Source: SMAG-U1939 sp036376595
GTDB lineage: Bacteria > Chloroflexota > Ktedonobacteria > Ktedonobacterales > JADMIN01
Assembly (NCBI GenBank): GCA_036376595.1
Contig: DASVAA010000227.1
Coordinates: 1 to 64,000 of the forward strand
Direction: 5' to 3'
Length of the DNA stretch: 64,000 nt
The position numbers and the translations under genes were made by a program. A model generated the notes under the pieces. It did not search any database and was not told where the DNA came from. It saw only the letters and a program-made list of their open reading frames with translations. Below are positions 35,848-45,670 of the stretch, piece after piece. How positions within the stretch are numbered: the stretch's first letter is position 1; every line of letters starts with the position of its first letter.

Positions 35848-36447
35848 ATGATCGCCGCCGTCCGTGGCACCGTCGAGGGCAAGTCGCTCGACAGCATCTT
35901 CGTCGCGGTTGGCGGCGTCACGCTGCGCGTGCTGGCGCCGATCACCACCATCGGCCGCATCGAGACCGGCCAGCCCGCGCACCTCTACACCTACCTGCTG
36001 GTGCGCGAGGATGCTCTGACGCTTTATGGCTTTACCTCCGCCGACGAGCGCGATACCTTCGAGCAGCTCCTGAGCGTGGGCGGGGTGGGACCGCAGATGG
36101 GGCTGGCGCTGATCGGCGCGCTGGGCGCGCCCGGGCTGCGCGAGGCGGTGCTGACGGAGGATGTGGACCGCCTGACCACGGCGCCGCGGGTGGGCAAGAA
36201 GCTGGCCGCGCGCATGGTGCTGGAGCTGCGGCCGCGCTTCGAGAAGCTGGGCCTCGTGCTGCCTGAGGGCGTGGGAGTGGGGTCGGGCGCAGCGAGCAGC
36301 GCGCGGGCACAGGTGGTCGAGGCGCTTACCGGCTTAGGCTACACCCCGGCGCAGGCCGCCGCCGCTGTGCGCGGTCTGCCGGCGGACGCGCAGGGCAGTG
36401 TCGAAGACCTGATCGTGCGCGCATTGCGGGCGCTTGGACCCGAATAG
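35848..36447 (+). CDS. ruvA: Holliday junction DNA helicase subunit RuvA
   Basis: A 199-residue protein with the three RuvA domains: the OB-fold start MIAAVRGTVEGKSLDSIFV, two helix-hairpin-helix motifs (LLSVGGVGPQMGLALIG and TTAPRVGKKLAARMVLEL) and the C-terminal RuvB-binding domain VEALTGLGYTPAQAAAAV. It holds the junction for RuvB. ruvB is not in the window. GAAGGGAG-like site upstream of the ATG. Confidence 0.96.
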   Translation: MIAAVRGTVEGKSLDSIFVAVGGVTLRVLAPITTIGRIETGQPAHLYTYLLVREDALTLYGFTSADERDTFEQLLSVGGVGPQMGLALIGALGAPGLREAVLTEDVDRLTTAPRVGKKLAARMVLELRPRFEKLGLVLPEGVGVGSGAASSARAQVVEALTGLGYTPAQAAAAVRGLPADAQGSVEDLIVRALRALGPE

Positions 36448-36481
36448 GAGTACTGTGCGCTTTCCGCGCTCTCCGCGGCCC

Positions 36482-36913
36482 TTAGCGCGAGCTGCCGCCT
36501 GGCAGGCGGCCGTCCTCGCCGCTCACTCCTGGACGCATATGCACCGTCTCGGCCTGGGCGACGGTCGCCAGCAGCGTCTCGACATCAAAGGGCTTGGAGA
36601 TGCCGGCCAGGATGGTCGCCGAGCGCAAGGCACGCACCACCGGCAGCGACTGATCGTCGCCACTGAGCAGGATGAAGGTATGGCGCCTGCCCAGGTCGGG
36701 ATCGTGCTCGACCTCGCGCAGCAGGTCGAAGCCGTTGACCCCCGGCATGCGCAAGTCCAGCAGCACCACCAGCGACTCCTGGGTTGCGCGCAGCGTCTCC
36801 AGCGCGCGCTCGCCGGAGTCCGCCTCAAGCACGGCGTGCCGCGCATCTTCGAGCGCGGCGCGCACGGCCTGGCGGATGACCGCATCGTCGTCTACTACCA
36901 GTACGGTTGCCAT
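36482..36913 (-). CDS. Single-domain response regulator (CheY-like)
   Basis: A 143-residue receiver domain from ATG 36913 (GGAAGCGAG upstream). Acidic pair in VVDDD (residues 8-9), phospho-acceptor Asp53 in LLDLRMPG, Thr/Ser position LLSGDD and conserved Lys107 in GISKPFD. No output domain: 20 extra residues follow. The partner kinase is not adjacent. Convergent with ruvA; it is the last gene before the polysaccharide block. Confidence 0.88.
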   Translation of the reverse strand: MATVLVVDDDAVIRQAVRAALEDARHAVLEADSGERALETLRATQESLVVLLDLRMPGVNGFDLLREVEHDPDLGRRHTFILLSGDDQSLPVVRALRSATILAGISKPFDVETLLATVAQAETVHMRPGVSGEDGRLPGGSSR

Positions 36914-37351
36914 CCGTGACACTCGCTTCCTGTGGCTCCGCCTGGTTGTGCCTGTCCCTGGTTGGGAGCGCATGGTCGCCACGTCGTGTGATGATGAGCA
37001 TTCGTACGCATATCTGGGGCCACCCCTGCCAGCAGGCGCGGCACAGGCGCTACCGGTGCTCACGCGCTAATTGATCGTGGAGGTGCATCACCTCCCCTTG
37101 ACGCTTCGATTGTCTCCATGTAGGCTACACAGCGTCGCATGGCATCTGGAAATTTCCGCGTCCACAGCCCTCGGTAGTTCATTCGGAGAACAGGCGGCTT
37201 GTTACCACAAGTGCGAGGTGATGGGTTCGAACTCTCCCTCCAGAAGCCTATTTGCGACGTTTTTCCAGGCCGCGAACTCACTTGCCGTCTTGGTCTCCTT
37301 CGCGAGTGCAGCGCCACGTGCACCAACGGTTCGACACGATTGAGGTAGGGG
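36914..37351. other. Intergenic region at the left edge of the polysaccharide block
   Basis: About 440 bases. The only structure I can name is the tRNA-Asn-like remnant at 37168-37248. The stretch is of lower GC than the flanking ruvA gene. Confidence 0.4.
37168..37248 (+). pseudogene. Decayed tRNA-Asn-like sequence
   Basis: CCCTCGGTAGTTCATTCGGA then GAACAGGCGGCTTGTTACC aligns with the intact tRNA-Asn at 60055-60129 (TCCTCGGTAGCTCAACGGTA then GAGCAGGCGGCTGTTAACC). The D-stem GTTC/GAAC still pairs and a T-loop-like GGTTCGAAC is present, but the anticodon arm has an extra T, the T-stem pairs poorly and the acceptor stem does not close. Not expected to be functional. Confidence 0.45.
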
Positions 37352-38491
37352 ATGGAGGATGCGACGCTTCGCGAACGCCTGGAACGCCTTGCGGCGGGGC
37401 AGCGCCGTGTGCAACCCGATGGCGATCTCACAACTGATGTGGGCCTACTGTTACGCGCCTGTGCGCGCCCATGGGCAACCGCGTCATCGCTCGCGGAGTG
37501 CGCACGAGCACTTTCCGCGGCAAGTTGGGGGTACGCGAGCACTCTGGTGAAGGCCCACGGTATGGAACTGCTTTTGTACTCGCGCCTGGCCACATCCGGA
37601 TTGTTGAGCACCGTGCCTCTCGGGGTGCGTGAGCGACTTGCGGGCGCCTACCAACTCTCCGTTGCCAACGCGCTACTGATCCGGTCATGCTTACGCACCA
37701 TTCTGGTGGCGTCGGAAGCCATGGGATGCAGCCCCATCCCGCTCAAGGGTACACTACTTGCCCACCGCTATTACGAGGCACCCACCTTGCGTCCCATGCG
37801 TGACGTCGATCTGCTCGCTGCGCGCGCCGACATGCCGCGCCTCGGCGCGATGCTCCGGCGGCTAGGTTACTCACCGGTGCCTGGTCAGGCCCGCGCGACC
37901 GATTTCGCCGCCCTAGTAAATGCCGAGGTCAAGTACAAGGCGGCACGCAAGCCCATGATCGAGCTGCACTGGGGACTCTCAAAGCGGTCGGTGTATCGGC
38001 GATGTCTGCCAGTGGCGAAGGTCATGTCGCGTGCTAGGCTGATGTCTTTCGATAACATGACGGCACGCATGCTCGACCCTGCCGACGAGCTAGCGTTCCT
38101 CTGCGTCCACTCCGCCGCCGACCACGCCACGACACGGTTGATCTGGCTCGCCGACCTCGCCCGGATCGTCGCGCGCCTGCCTGAGACGTGGAATTGGCTG
38201 GAGTTCGCCCGCGCGACGGTGCACCGGGGGCTGGCAACGCCGGTGGCATTGGCACTTGGCGAGGCAATCCTGTGCCTTGACGTCACGATTCCCACAGCCG
38301 CCTTCGAGACACTGCTCTATGCCGCTGAGTCTGCGACAGAGGCGGCTCGTTGGCGCACCGCCTGGACGACAGAGTTGGGACTACGTGGGATGATCGCGCA
38401 AGTAGGCGGTCAAGACAACGGCGCCGACGGCGCGCGCTTTCTCCTGGGGGCAGTGCCGCGCGCTATCCGTAAACGTGTGCGCCGCTCGTGA
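37352..38491 (+). CDS. NTP_transf_5-type nucleotidyltransferase family protein
   Basis: A 379-residue protein. The motif PLKGTLLAHRYY followed by LRPMRDVDLL (Lys132; Asp151 and Asp153) is that of the NTP_transf_5 family (minimal nucleotidyltransferase fold). ATG 37352 follows GGTAGGGG closely. Such proteins recur in exopolysaccharide and lasso-peptide gene sets, often beside HprK-like kinases and PqqD-domain proteins; both of these occur at the far end of this block (58517 and 59452). The exact reaction is unknown. Confidence 0.8.
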   Translation: MEDATLRERLERLAAGQRRVQPDGDLTTDVGLLLRACARPWATASSLAECARALSAASWGYASTLVKAHGMELLLYSRLATSGLLSTVPLGVRERLAGAYQLSVANALLIRSCLRTILVASEAMGCSPIPLKGTLLAHRYYEAPTLRPMRDVDLLAARADMPRLGAMLRRLGYSPVPGQARATDFAALVNAEVKYKAARKPMIELHWGLSKRSVYRRCLPVAKVMSRARLMSFDNMTARMLDPADELAFLCVHSAADHATTRLIWLADLARIVARLPETWNWLEFARATVHRGLATPVALALGEAILCLDVTIPTAAFETLLYAAESATEAARWRTAWTTELGLRGMIAQVGGQDNGADGARFLLGAVPRAIRKRVRRS

Positions 38492-38594
38492 CACCCAATA
38501 GCAGGATGCCTGCCAGGGCCGATATCGCCTGCCCCGCTCGCCACAGCGGTCACGCTCGTTTTGGTGACTGCACGGCACGAAGGGAGTGCTCGTC

Positions 38595-39719
38595 GTGAAA
38601 AAGAAGGTCGCATTCATTCAGCCCAGCCGCTCCTGGCATGTCACAATTGGGAGCATCCTTGCCACCCTTCAGGCTAGGTTCCCGGACCTAGATTTTGAGG
38701 TCGTGAGCGTCTTCGATCTTCTGCGGAGCCATGATCTGGCGCTCTTTCTCAACGCGGTTATGACCGTACGAGAGTATGGAACACATATAGCTCTCAGACG
38801 ACGGCCCTTTAGCGAGTACTTTCTGCGTACCCCCTACGTCTTCGATTGCATTAAGCGTATGCTTGCTCGCCACCTCAGTATCGCCGACTACCTCTTTTCG
38901 TTCCAGGTGTTTTCGCTGTTTGACGGCAGCCAGGAGAATCTGCCGCACTTTGTGTATACCGATCACACCCACCTCGCCAACCTCACGTATCCGGGTTTTG
39001 ATCCCACGCGACTCTTCTCTCCGCGATGGATCGAGCACGAGAAGGCGATCTATCGTCATGCGAGGGTCAACTTCGTTGCGAGCAAGCACGTCGCTGAGTC
39101 CCTGATGTCTCAGTACGACTGCCCTCCGCACACAGTGGCACTTGTCCGTTACGGTGGCAACGTTCCCCTTGGGCCGGCCCCGCTTGAGAATGGGGCGTAT
39201 ACGAATAAGCAGATCGTGTTCGTTGGCTACGACTGGGAGCGCAAAGGAGGTCCGGAGCTGGTGGAGGCGTTCAAGCAGGTCTTGAAGGCCCATCCAGATG
39301 CCCAGCTCACGATCGTTGGATGCACTCCTCGTGTCGATGTGCCCAATTGCACCGTAGTGGGCCGTGTACCCACGGCCGACGTGGATGCCTATTATCGTCG
39401 CGCCTCGATCTTTTGTTTGCCGACGAAGCTGGAACCTTCCGGCAGTGTCGTGATCGAAGCGTACCAGCGGCGCTTGCCCGTCGTGACAACGAACCTTGGC
39501 GCCATGCCGGATTTCGTCGTCCCGGGCGAAAATGGCTATCTCGTATCGCCTGGCTCCGTAGGCGAGCTGGCTAGTAGCCTGATTACCCTGCTCGATAATC
39601 CTCACCAATGCAAAGCATTCGGCGAATCGGGCTATCACCTCGTCTCGAGACTCTATACCTGGGACAGCGTGGGCGACGCGATGAAACGTCACATCCTCGA
39701 GCATGTGGATGTTGGGTAG
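38595..39719 (+). CDS. Glycosyltransferase, GT4-like
   Basis: A 374-residue protein from GTG 38595 (AAGGGAG upstream). GT-B fold: the C-terminal half has FVGYDWERKGGPELVEAF and the donor site PSGSVVIEAYQRRLPVVTT with the E-x7-E-like arrangement. The N-terminal acceptor half is unusual and contains YTDHTHLANLTY. Base composition is clearly lower in GC than surrounding house-keeping genes, a sign of transfer. Sugar and acceptor unknown. Confidence 0.85.
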   Translation: MKKKVAFIQPSRSWHVTIGSILATLQARFPDLDFEVVSVFDLLRSHDLALFLNAVMTVREYGTHIALRRRPFSEYFLRTPYVFDCIKRMLARHLSIADYLFSFQVFSLFDGSQENLPHFVYTDHTHLANLTYPGFDPTRLFSPRWIEHEKAIYRHARVNFVASKHVAESLMSQYDCPPHTVALVRYGGNVPLGPAPLENGAYTNKQIVFVGYDWERKGGPELVEAFKQVLKAHPDAQLTIVGCTPRVDVPNCTVVGRVPTADVDAYYRRASIFCLPTKLEPSGSVVIEAYQRRLPVVTTNLGAMPDFVVPGENGYLVSPGSVGELASSLITLLDNPHQCKAFGESGYHLVSRLYTWDSVGDAMKRHILEHVDVG

Positions 39720-39779
39720 TGTGCATGGTTTATGGCCTTTGCGCGGTGGAGAGATAGCCGCGTCTTATGTCCGCATCGG

Positions 39780-41102
39780 CTATTTCAGCAGATGCGCAAA
39801 GAGTGCTGCCTTGCGCGCGGTGTTGGTCGCGAGGTCAAATTGCGCTTCCACTCTACGCCGCCCGGCTTGGCCGAGCCGTGTGCGCTCGGCAGGACGCTGA
39901 TGCAGGAAGGCGAGTACCTCTGCCAGCGCCAGCGCGTCTTTCTCCGGGACCAGCAGGCCGGTCTCGCCGGAGATCACCAGCTCAGGGATGCCGGAGATCG
40001 CCGTGGCAATCACTGGCACTTCCGTTGCCATCGCCTCCATGAGCGCCGTTGGGACGCCATCCATCATGCCGTTGCGCGCGACAACACTGGGAAGCACGAA
40101 TACATCGCACTGCGCCAGCAGATCGACCACCTGTGGTGCCGGCAGCCAGCCCACCAGGCTTACCTGCGCCTCCAGTCCGGCTCGCGAGATGGACTTTGCG
40201 ATGAGCGCGCACTCAGGGCCGTCGCCGACGATGGTACACTGAAACGGCACACCACGGGCTCGCAGCCTCTCACAAGCTGCCACCAGATAGCGGATGCCCT
40301 TATACTCTTGTAGGCGCGCCACGCTTAGTACGCGCAGCGTCCGGTTGTCGTAGGTCTCGTCGCGCTCATTGAAGCACGGCCGCGGGCGGAACAGGGTCGT
40401 GTCAACGCCGCAGTGTATGACGTGCAGGTGATCGGCCGCATCGGGACATAGCGCCGCGAGCAGTTGCCTGTTGTAGTCGGAGATGGTGACCACACACCCT
40501 GCGTGAGCGATCTTCTCTGCCAGCATCGAAGTATCGAGGTAGATATCGTGCGCATGGGCCGTGAAGCTGTAGGGAATCCCGGTCAGTCGCGACATGACAT
40601 AAGCAATGTAGGCCGCATGTGTGGCAAAGTGCGCGTGGATGTGTCGCACACCCGCGCGCTGAGCGGCGCTTGCCCAATAGACGGCCAAGGGAAAAGCGCT
40701 CAGGTCGCGCACGAGCAAGCCCGGCGAGCGCCACAGATGGCGCATGGTGGTCCCAAGTAGCCGCAGGTAACGGAGCGGATGGTGCAGCAGCGCCCCGAGA
40801 TTGGCGGCGAGGGTGAGGAGGAGGGCATCCGCCGCAAAGTGACCTGTCTGCAGGAACTCCTCGATGCCCGGGTGAGGCACGATCTCGCGCTCGCGGATCA
40901 ACGCGAAAAGCTCTATGGCCCATCCTTGACGCTGCAGTTCGTTCATCTCCTGCAAGATGAACGTTTCCGTAATCTTGGGAAAGCGGCTCACCACATACGC
41001 GATATGGCGCGCGGGACAGGGTGGGATTTCAGATGCAGGCATGCGGTCGGCCCTTGCCTCTAGGTGCTGGTAGCGACTCGTTGGCGAGTTCGTCTTCGAC
41101 AC
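39780..41102 (-). CDS. Glycosyltransferase, GT4 family
   Basis: A 440-residue GT-B protein. The N-terminal domain has VVSRFPKITETFILQEM and HIHAHFATHAAYIAY, the C-terminal domain VARLQEYKGIRYLV and GVPTALMEAMATEVPVIAT. This start motif is common in colanic-acid-like and exopolysaccharide transferases. An alternative start is ATG at 41042 (MPASEIPP). It faces the GT at 38595 tail to tail. Confidence 0.87.
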   Translation of the reverse strand: MSKTNSPTSRYQHLEARADRMPASEIPPCPARHIAYVVSRFPKITETFILQEMNELQRQGWAIELFALIREREIVPHPGIEEFLQTGHFAADALLLTLAANLGALLHHPLRYLRLLGTTMRHLWRSPGLLVRDLSAFPLAVYWASAAQRAGVRHIHAHFATHAAYIAYVMSRLTGIPYSFTAHAHDIYLDTSMLAEKIAHAGCVVTISDYNRQLLAALCPDAADHLHVIHCGVDTTLFRPRPCFNERDETYDNRTLRVLSVARLQEYKGIRYLVAACERLRARGVPFQCTIVGDGPECALIAKSISRAGLEAQVSLVGWLPAPQVVDLLAQCDVFVLPSVVARNGMMDGVPTALMEAMATEVPVIATAISGIPELVISGETGLLVPEKDALALAEVLAFLHQRPAERTRLGQAGRRRVEAQFDLATNTARKAALFAHLLK

Positions 41103-41161
41103 GCGTTCCGTGGGGTGACGCAGGCAACGGCGCTGGTGGGCGTGGTGCGGAGAAGCGGCAT

Positions 41162-42271
41162 TTAGCCTGAGCCTGGCGGCCTTCGCCCCGGTCGCGAGGG
41201 CTGCGGAGACATGTCCGTATGCGCAGCCGCCGGCACTGCTGGAGTAGCCGCAGCCGAGGAAGACGCCAAGCCAGGCATCAGTGCCGGGACTGGAGGACTG
41301 TACAAGGTTTCGAGGTAGGCAAGCTCGCTGGCGAGTCCCTCGTGCAGGCGCATCGTGGGCGCGTAGCCCAGCACCCGCTGCGCGCGTGTGATGTCGCCAT
41401 AGGTATCGCGCACATCGCCCTGCGCGCTCGCGCGATGTTCGATGACCGCCCGGCGCCCCAGCAGCTCCTCCATCTGCGCGATCACCCCCCTCAGCCCCAC
41501 GCGCCCACCGCCCGCGATGTTAAACACCTCCCCGTCCACACCTTCACCCGCATCGGCGGGCGCCTGCGCCGCCAGAAGGTTGGCCGCCACCACATCGCTC
41601 ACATGCGTGCAATCGCGTGTCTGCGCCGCATCGCCATAGACCACGAGCGGGGTGCCGGTCAGTAGCGCGCGGCCGAACTGATGGAAGGCCATATCGGGCC
41701 GCTGGCGCGGCCCGTAGACGGTGAAATAGCGCAGTGCCACTGTGGGCACGCCAAAGTTGCGCCAGTACAGACGACATAGGTGCTCCCCGGCCAGTTTCGT
41801 CACCCCATAGGGAGAGACGGGTGCGGTGGGCGACTGCTCGGTGACGGGCAGTGTGGGGGCGTCGCCGTACACCGACGAGGAGGAGGCATACACGAGGCGC
41901 TTGAGGGTGGAGATGTGCCGCGCCGCCTCCAAGAGGCGCTGAGTGGCAGTGATGTTGCAGGCGGTGTAGATCGCGAACGACTCGCCCCAGCTCGTCCGCA
42001 CTCCCGCCTGCGCCGCCTGATGATAGATCCACTCGGCACCATCGAGCGCCGCCGCCAGCGCCTCTGGGGCCATGTGCGCCAGATCAGCTTCGATCAGGGT
42101 AAAGCGGTCGTGGTGATAGTCGCGCAGCACCTGCAGATTGGCTTCCTTGAGCGGCCGCGAATAATAGTCGGTGAAGGCTTCAATGCCCACCACCTCGTGC
42201 CCCGCAGTGATCAACCGCTCGGCCAGATGGCTGCCAATGAAGCCTGCTACCCCTGTTACTACACAGCGCAT
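41162..42271 (-). CDS. NAD-dependent sugar-nucleotide epimerase/dehydratase
   Basis: A 369-residue extended SDR from ATG 42271 behind GGGAGGGAGG. The nucleotide-binding GVAGFIGSHLAE, the catalytic Ser in YASSSSVYGD and Tyr-Lys in YGVTK are all present. AFTDYYSRPLKEANL resembles UDP-glucuronate 4-epimerases and UDP-glucose 4-epimerases, so a UDP-sugar C4 epimerase is the best guess. The last 50 residues are Pro/Ala-rich and outside the fold. It supplies a precursor for the local polysaccharide. Confidence 0.88.
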   Translation of the reverse strand: MRCVVTGVAGFIGSHLAERLITAGHEVVGIEAFTDYYSRPLKEANLQVLRDYHHDRFTLIEADLAHMAPEALAAALDGAEWIYHQAAQAGVRTSWGESFAIYTACNITATQRLLEAARHISTLKRLVYASSSSVYGDAPTLPVTEQSPTAPVSPYGVTKLAGEHLCRLYWRNFGVPTVALRYFTVYGPRQRPDMAFHQFGRALLTGTPLVVYGDAAQTRDCTHVSDVVAANLLAAQAPADAGEGVDGEVFNIAGGGRVGLRGVIAQMEELLGRRAVIEHRASAQGDVRDTYGDITRAQRVLGYAPTMRLHEGLASELAYLETLYSPPVPALMPGLASSSAAATPAVPAAAHTDMSPQPSRPGRRPPGSG

Positions 42272-42712
42272 TGCAGAGCCTCCCTCCCACTTGTCCGCTC
42301 GCATCCCACGGTGTCAACCGTCCTCCTTATCCCCACGCATCACCCACGACGGCGAGGGCCTGTTCGTGACCTGAGATCACGTGCAGCAGTGCAATGACCA
42401 TCAGGCAGACGAATGCCCCGATGTATGGACTGGACTGCACTACGAGAAACGGCGTGACCACCATACAAACCGTGTCACAGACTCCGCATATGTGGTCTGT
42501 GGAACAGATGGATTTCTGGTAGCGAACTGGCGCGGTTGTTCTCCATATCCAGTCTCTATGATGGTCCAGAGTGCGCCGCGCCACAGTAACACCGCCGGTA
42601 TGGTGTGCAGCGCCGGATCGCCTCCGTGCTGTACATCGTACATGATGCACTCCTGGTACGTGGTACTACTCCGCCCGATTAGAACGAGATCCGAGCCAAA
42701 GCCGATAGGCCG
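42272..42712. other. Intergenic region, 441 bases, no clear feature
   Basis: Between the epimerase start and the stop of the next gene on the same strand. Short frames exist but lack coding character. A TTGACA on the minus strand (42319-42314) precedes the epimerase, with only a poor -10. Confidence 0.3.
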
Positions 42713-43945
42713 CTAGGCGCGGAGTCCGGCTCCGTATGCCGTGATAGCCGAGCTGGCGGGCACCTGGCGAGACATCTCAGCGTAGATGGCGTCGAGCCGG
42801 GCGCCGACAAGTGTGGGATGGAAGTGAGTGGACATGAATGCGCGCCCAGCGGCGCCAAGTGCGGCACGCGCTTCGGCATCGCGCAGCAGGTGTACCACGG
42901 CACGCGCGAATGCACGTGCTCCGTCGGCCGTGACGAGCGCACCGGTACAGTCGCCCAAGCCACGACAGCCGGCACTCGTCGAGACGACCGGCTTGCCCAG
43001 CGCCAGAGCCTCGGCGACCTTGTTGGGGAATCCCACCGCGATACGCGTCGGCGAGACGACAACCGTTGCGCTGGCGACCACGGCGGCGAGATCTGGCACG
43101 TAGCCTGTGACCTTGGCTCCCGCCCTCTCGGCCAGGCGCCTGGTGTCGGGATGAGGCGCCGCTCCAGCCAGTATCAGCCGCACCTCAGGGACCTGGCGCA
43201 CGATGAGCGGCCAGATAGTACGCAACAGGTAACGCGCAGCATCTATATTAGGCAGGTAGCTAAAATAGCCAGAGAAGACCACAGTAGCCGGCAGGTGGCC
43301 AAGCGACTCTGCCGGGTACGTGAAAAGGCGGTCTTCTAATAGGTTGGGTAGCACAGTCAAGCGCTCGTCATAGGCGCTGCCCAGATAGTGATTCCGGTCG
43401 TAGACGGTCGTCACCAGACATCGATCATAGGCTGCCCCAGCCGAGTGTTCGTAGCGCCTCGTCTTCAGATACTCGACATAGTATGCAGGCTTGAGTGCCG
43501 GGTGAACGTAGCGCATACATTGCCGATGGTAATCTGAAAGGCAGTCAGTCGCATCCACGATTTTGGGGAGATCTAGTGAGATGGCGGCCGGCGCCAGGCG
43601 CAGTCGGTCTACATGCACGGCCTCCACCGCGTGACGCTCGGCGGTGCGCAGTAGCGCCTCGCGAATCGTGGCAACATTATAGTACGCGACTCGTGCCGGC
43701 AGCCGCGATGGGATACCGCGCATAACGTTGACATATCGCCGCAGCCGCGCGAGCGGCAAAAGCGTGACACTCGCGCACATCCGCCGCAGCGCCACGAAGT
43801 CAGGGTGGTCCTGGATGTCTTCCAACGCTCCGGGATGGACAGCGACGAGATGGATATCATGCGCACGCGCAAGGTGCTCGATGAAACGACGTGGACGCGG
43901 CTTCGTCAGCGATGGTACGTAGGGTGTCGCGAACAGCACGCGCAT
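42713..43945 (-). CDS. Glycosyltransferase, GT4 family
   Basis: A 410-residue GT-B protein from ATG 43945 (MRVLFATPYVPSLTKPRP). The C-terminal half has VFSGYFSYLPNIDAARYLL and GFPNKVAEALALGKPVVSTS, a motif set seen in the Stp1/PEP-CTERM-type and WcaI-like GT4 transferases. The Glu of the donor site is in VAEALA. It diverges from the next GT over a 375-base gap. Confidence 0.87.
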   Translation of the reverse strand: MRVLFATPYVPSLTKPRPRRFIEHLARAHDIHLVAVHPGALEDIQDHPDFVALRRMCASVTLLPLARLRRYVNVMRGIPSRLPARVAYYNVATIREALLRTAERHAVEAVHVDRLRLAPAAISLDLPKIVDATDCLSDYHRQCMRYVHPALKPAYYVEYLKTRRYEHSAGAAYDRCLVTTVYDRNHYLGSAYDERLTVLPNLLEDRLFTYPAESLGHLPATVVFSGYFSYLPNIDAARYLLRTIWPLIVRQVPEVRLILAGAAPHPDTRRLAERAGAKVTGYVPDLAAVVASATVVVSPTRIAVGFPNKVAEALALGKPVVSTSAGCRGLGDCTGALVTADGARAFARAVVHLLRDAEARAALGAAGRAFMSTHFHPTLVGARLDAIYAEMSRQVPASSAITAYGAGLRA

Positions 43946-44320
43946 GTGAGAACCCCAGTCTACAGCCTCCGCGGGCTGCGCGCGCCGCGATTTGCACACG
44001 ACCGTCCATCGCCCATCCACCCCACCCCGTAGCGAGGCACCAGTGACATCAGTGTAGACCGGTTTGTCAAGAGTCCCTTGCACCTGGGTTGCACACTCAC
44101 AGTACACGCAGCATGGGCACGTGCAGTGACAGATGCGAAGCAACGTCGTGCTGCCTCCCGGCCCCACCTTCTCGCTCCTGCCGCGCTAAGCACCAGGGCG
44201 TGTGCGCTCTCGAGCTGGCCTTGCGCAGGCATGGTAGAGTGGGAGGCGCAGCCGCTGACCGCAGGACGATCCTCCGCGCAGCGATATGCCCTCATCCACC
44301 AACTTGTGGGGGCGCGGGAG
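43946..44320. other. Divergent intergenic region between two glycosyltransferase genes
   Basis: A TTGACA on the minus strand (44070-44065) is a candidate -35 for the left gene; the -10 (GTCACT) is poor. Nothing else recognised. Confidence 0.3.
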
Positions 44321-45583
44321 ATGATTGAGCCGATCAACCAACTGGCTACGCGAATGGGTCTAGACGTACCAACGGACGAAAGGCGCCTTCGTAGCAATCG
44401 CCCGACAAGTGTTGCCGCGTGGATGCTGATCCAGCGCTTTCACCCTTTCGTCGGAGGGGCTGAGCGTCAGTTGCAGGCGCTCAGTGAGCGATTCCCTGCC
44501 CATGGCGTGAGTGTCCGGATTATTACACGGCGGCTTGCGGGTCCAGACTACCCACCCTTCTCGACGGTGGCGGGTGCCGAGGTCTACCGCATCCGCAACG
44601 CAGGTGGATATGCGGGGCGCTCGCTGAGTTACACTATCGGCGCCCTATGGCTGTTGTGGCGTCGGCGACGCGATGTGGACGTGCTGCATGCGCATGAGTT
44701 GCTCTCACCCGCTACAACCGCGGTGCTCGCCAAGCTCATGGTCCGCAGGCCGGTGGTGGTGAAGGTGCTACGCGGCGGCAGCGATGGCGACGTATCGGTG
44801 CTACGCTCCAAGCGACTTGGCTCGTTCCGTCTGGCTCTCTTACGTCGGCTGGTGGATCGCTTCATCTGCATCAATGGCGAGATCGCTGACGAGCTCTTAG
44901 CCGCAGGGGTTCCGCAGGAGCATCTCATCGCGATCCCCAATGGGGTGGACAGTAAGCGCTTTACGCCCGCTACTGCCGCAGAGCGATTGGCCGCGCGACA
45001 TATGCTGGGCATCGCGGACAAACAGGTCGTCATGTTTGCGGGGCGACTGGCCCCTGAAAAGGGACTCGATATTTTGGCCGATGCCTGGTCACAGGTGTTG
45101 TTAGCGCACCCGAACGCGCAGCTTGCGGTGCTGGGCACCGGACCGATGGCAGATCAGCTCGCTCGCCGTGCGTTGCCGGGCCTGCGGCTCTTCGGCGTGC
45201 GCGAAGATATGGCCAGGTGCCTTCAGGCCGCCGATGTGTTCGTCCTCCCCTCGGCTGCGGAAGGACTTTCGAACGCTTTGCTCGAGGCGATGTCGTCTGG
45301 GCTAACGTGTGTGGCGACCGAAGTCGGAGCAGCAGGCAAGCTTCTAGGCGATGATGAGCGTGGGCTGCTGGTGCCTCCGGGCAACGCTGCAGCGCTGGCA
45401 GCGGCACTTAACCGTGCCCTTGCCGACGACGCGCTGCGCACGAGGCTGGGAACGTGTGCACGGGCGCATGTCGTCGCCCACTACTCTCTTGACTCTGTCA
45501 CACGGCGGCTCCGTGCGCTGTACGACGACGTGATCGCTGACCAGGGAGCACCAGCAACTCACCAGGGCACGAGCAGCAGTTAG
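44321..45583 (+). CDS. Glycosyltransferase, GT4 family
   Basis: About 420 residues; ATG 44321 is provisional because GGGAG abuts it, and ATG 44354 is also possible. IQRFHPFVGGAERQLQAL is the glycine-rich acceptor-side loop, followed by FAGRLAPEKGLDILADAW and the donor site PSAAEGLSNALLEAMSSGL with E-x7-E. Closest in layout to bacterial exopolysaccharide GT4 enzymes. Convergent with the Wzx-Wzy gene. Confidence 0.88.
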   Translation: MIEPINQLATRMGLDVPTDERRLRSNRPTSVAAWMLIQRFHPFVGGAERQLQALSERFPAHGVSVRIITRRLAGPDYPPFSTVAGAEVYRIRNAGGYAGRSLSYTIGALWLLWRRRRDVDVLHAHELLSPATTAVLAKLMVRRPVVVKVLRGGSDGDVSVLRSKRLGSFRLALLRRLVDRFICINGEIADELLAAGVPQEHLIAIPNGVDSKRFTPATAAERLAARHMLGIADKQVVMFAGRLAPEKGLDILADAWSQVLLAHPNAQLAVLGTGPMADQLARRALPGLRLFGVREDMARCLQAADVFVLPSAAEGLSNALLEAMSSGLTCVATEVGAAGKLLGDDERGLLVPPGNAAALAAALNRALADDALRTRLGTCARAHVVAHYSLDSVTRRLRALYDDVIADQGAPATHQGTSSS

Positions 45584-45670
45584 CGCGCGCAGGCGTGGCC
45601 GTCTTGTATCCGCCGTGGGCCCGCCCCGAACCACAGTTGACGCGGGCCATAGCAGACGCGGGGGACACCT

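Noticed and set aside
37168..37248. Functional tRNA
   Set aside because: Anticodon arm out of register and acceptor stem does not close; kept only as a remnant.
42327..42650. 107-codon minus-strand frame in the epimerase upstream gap
   Set aside because: No ribosome site or recognisable composition.
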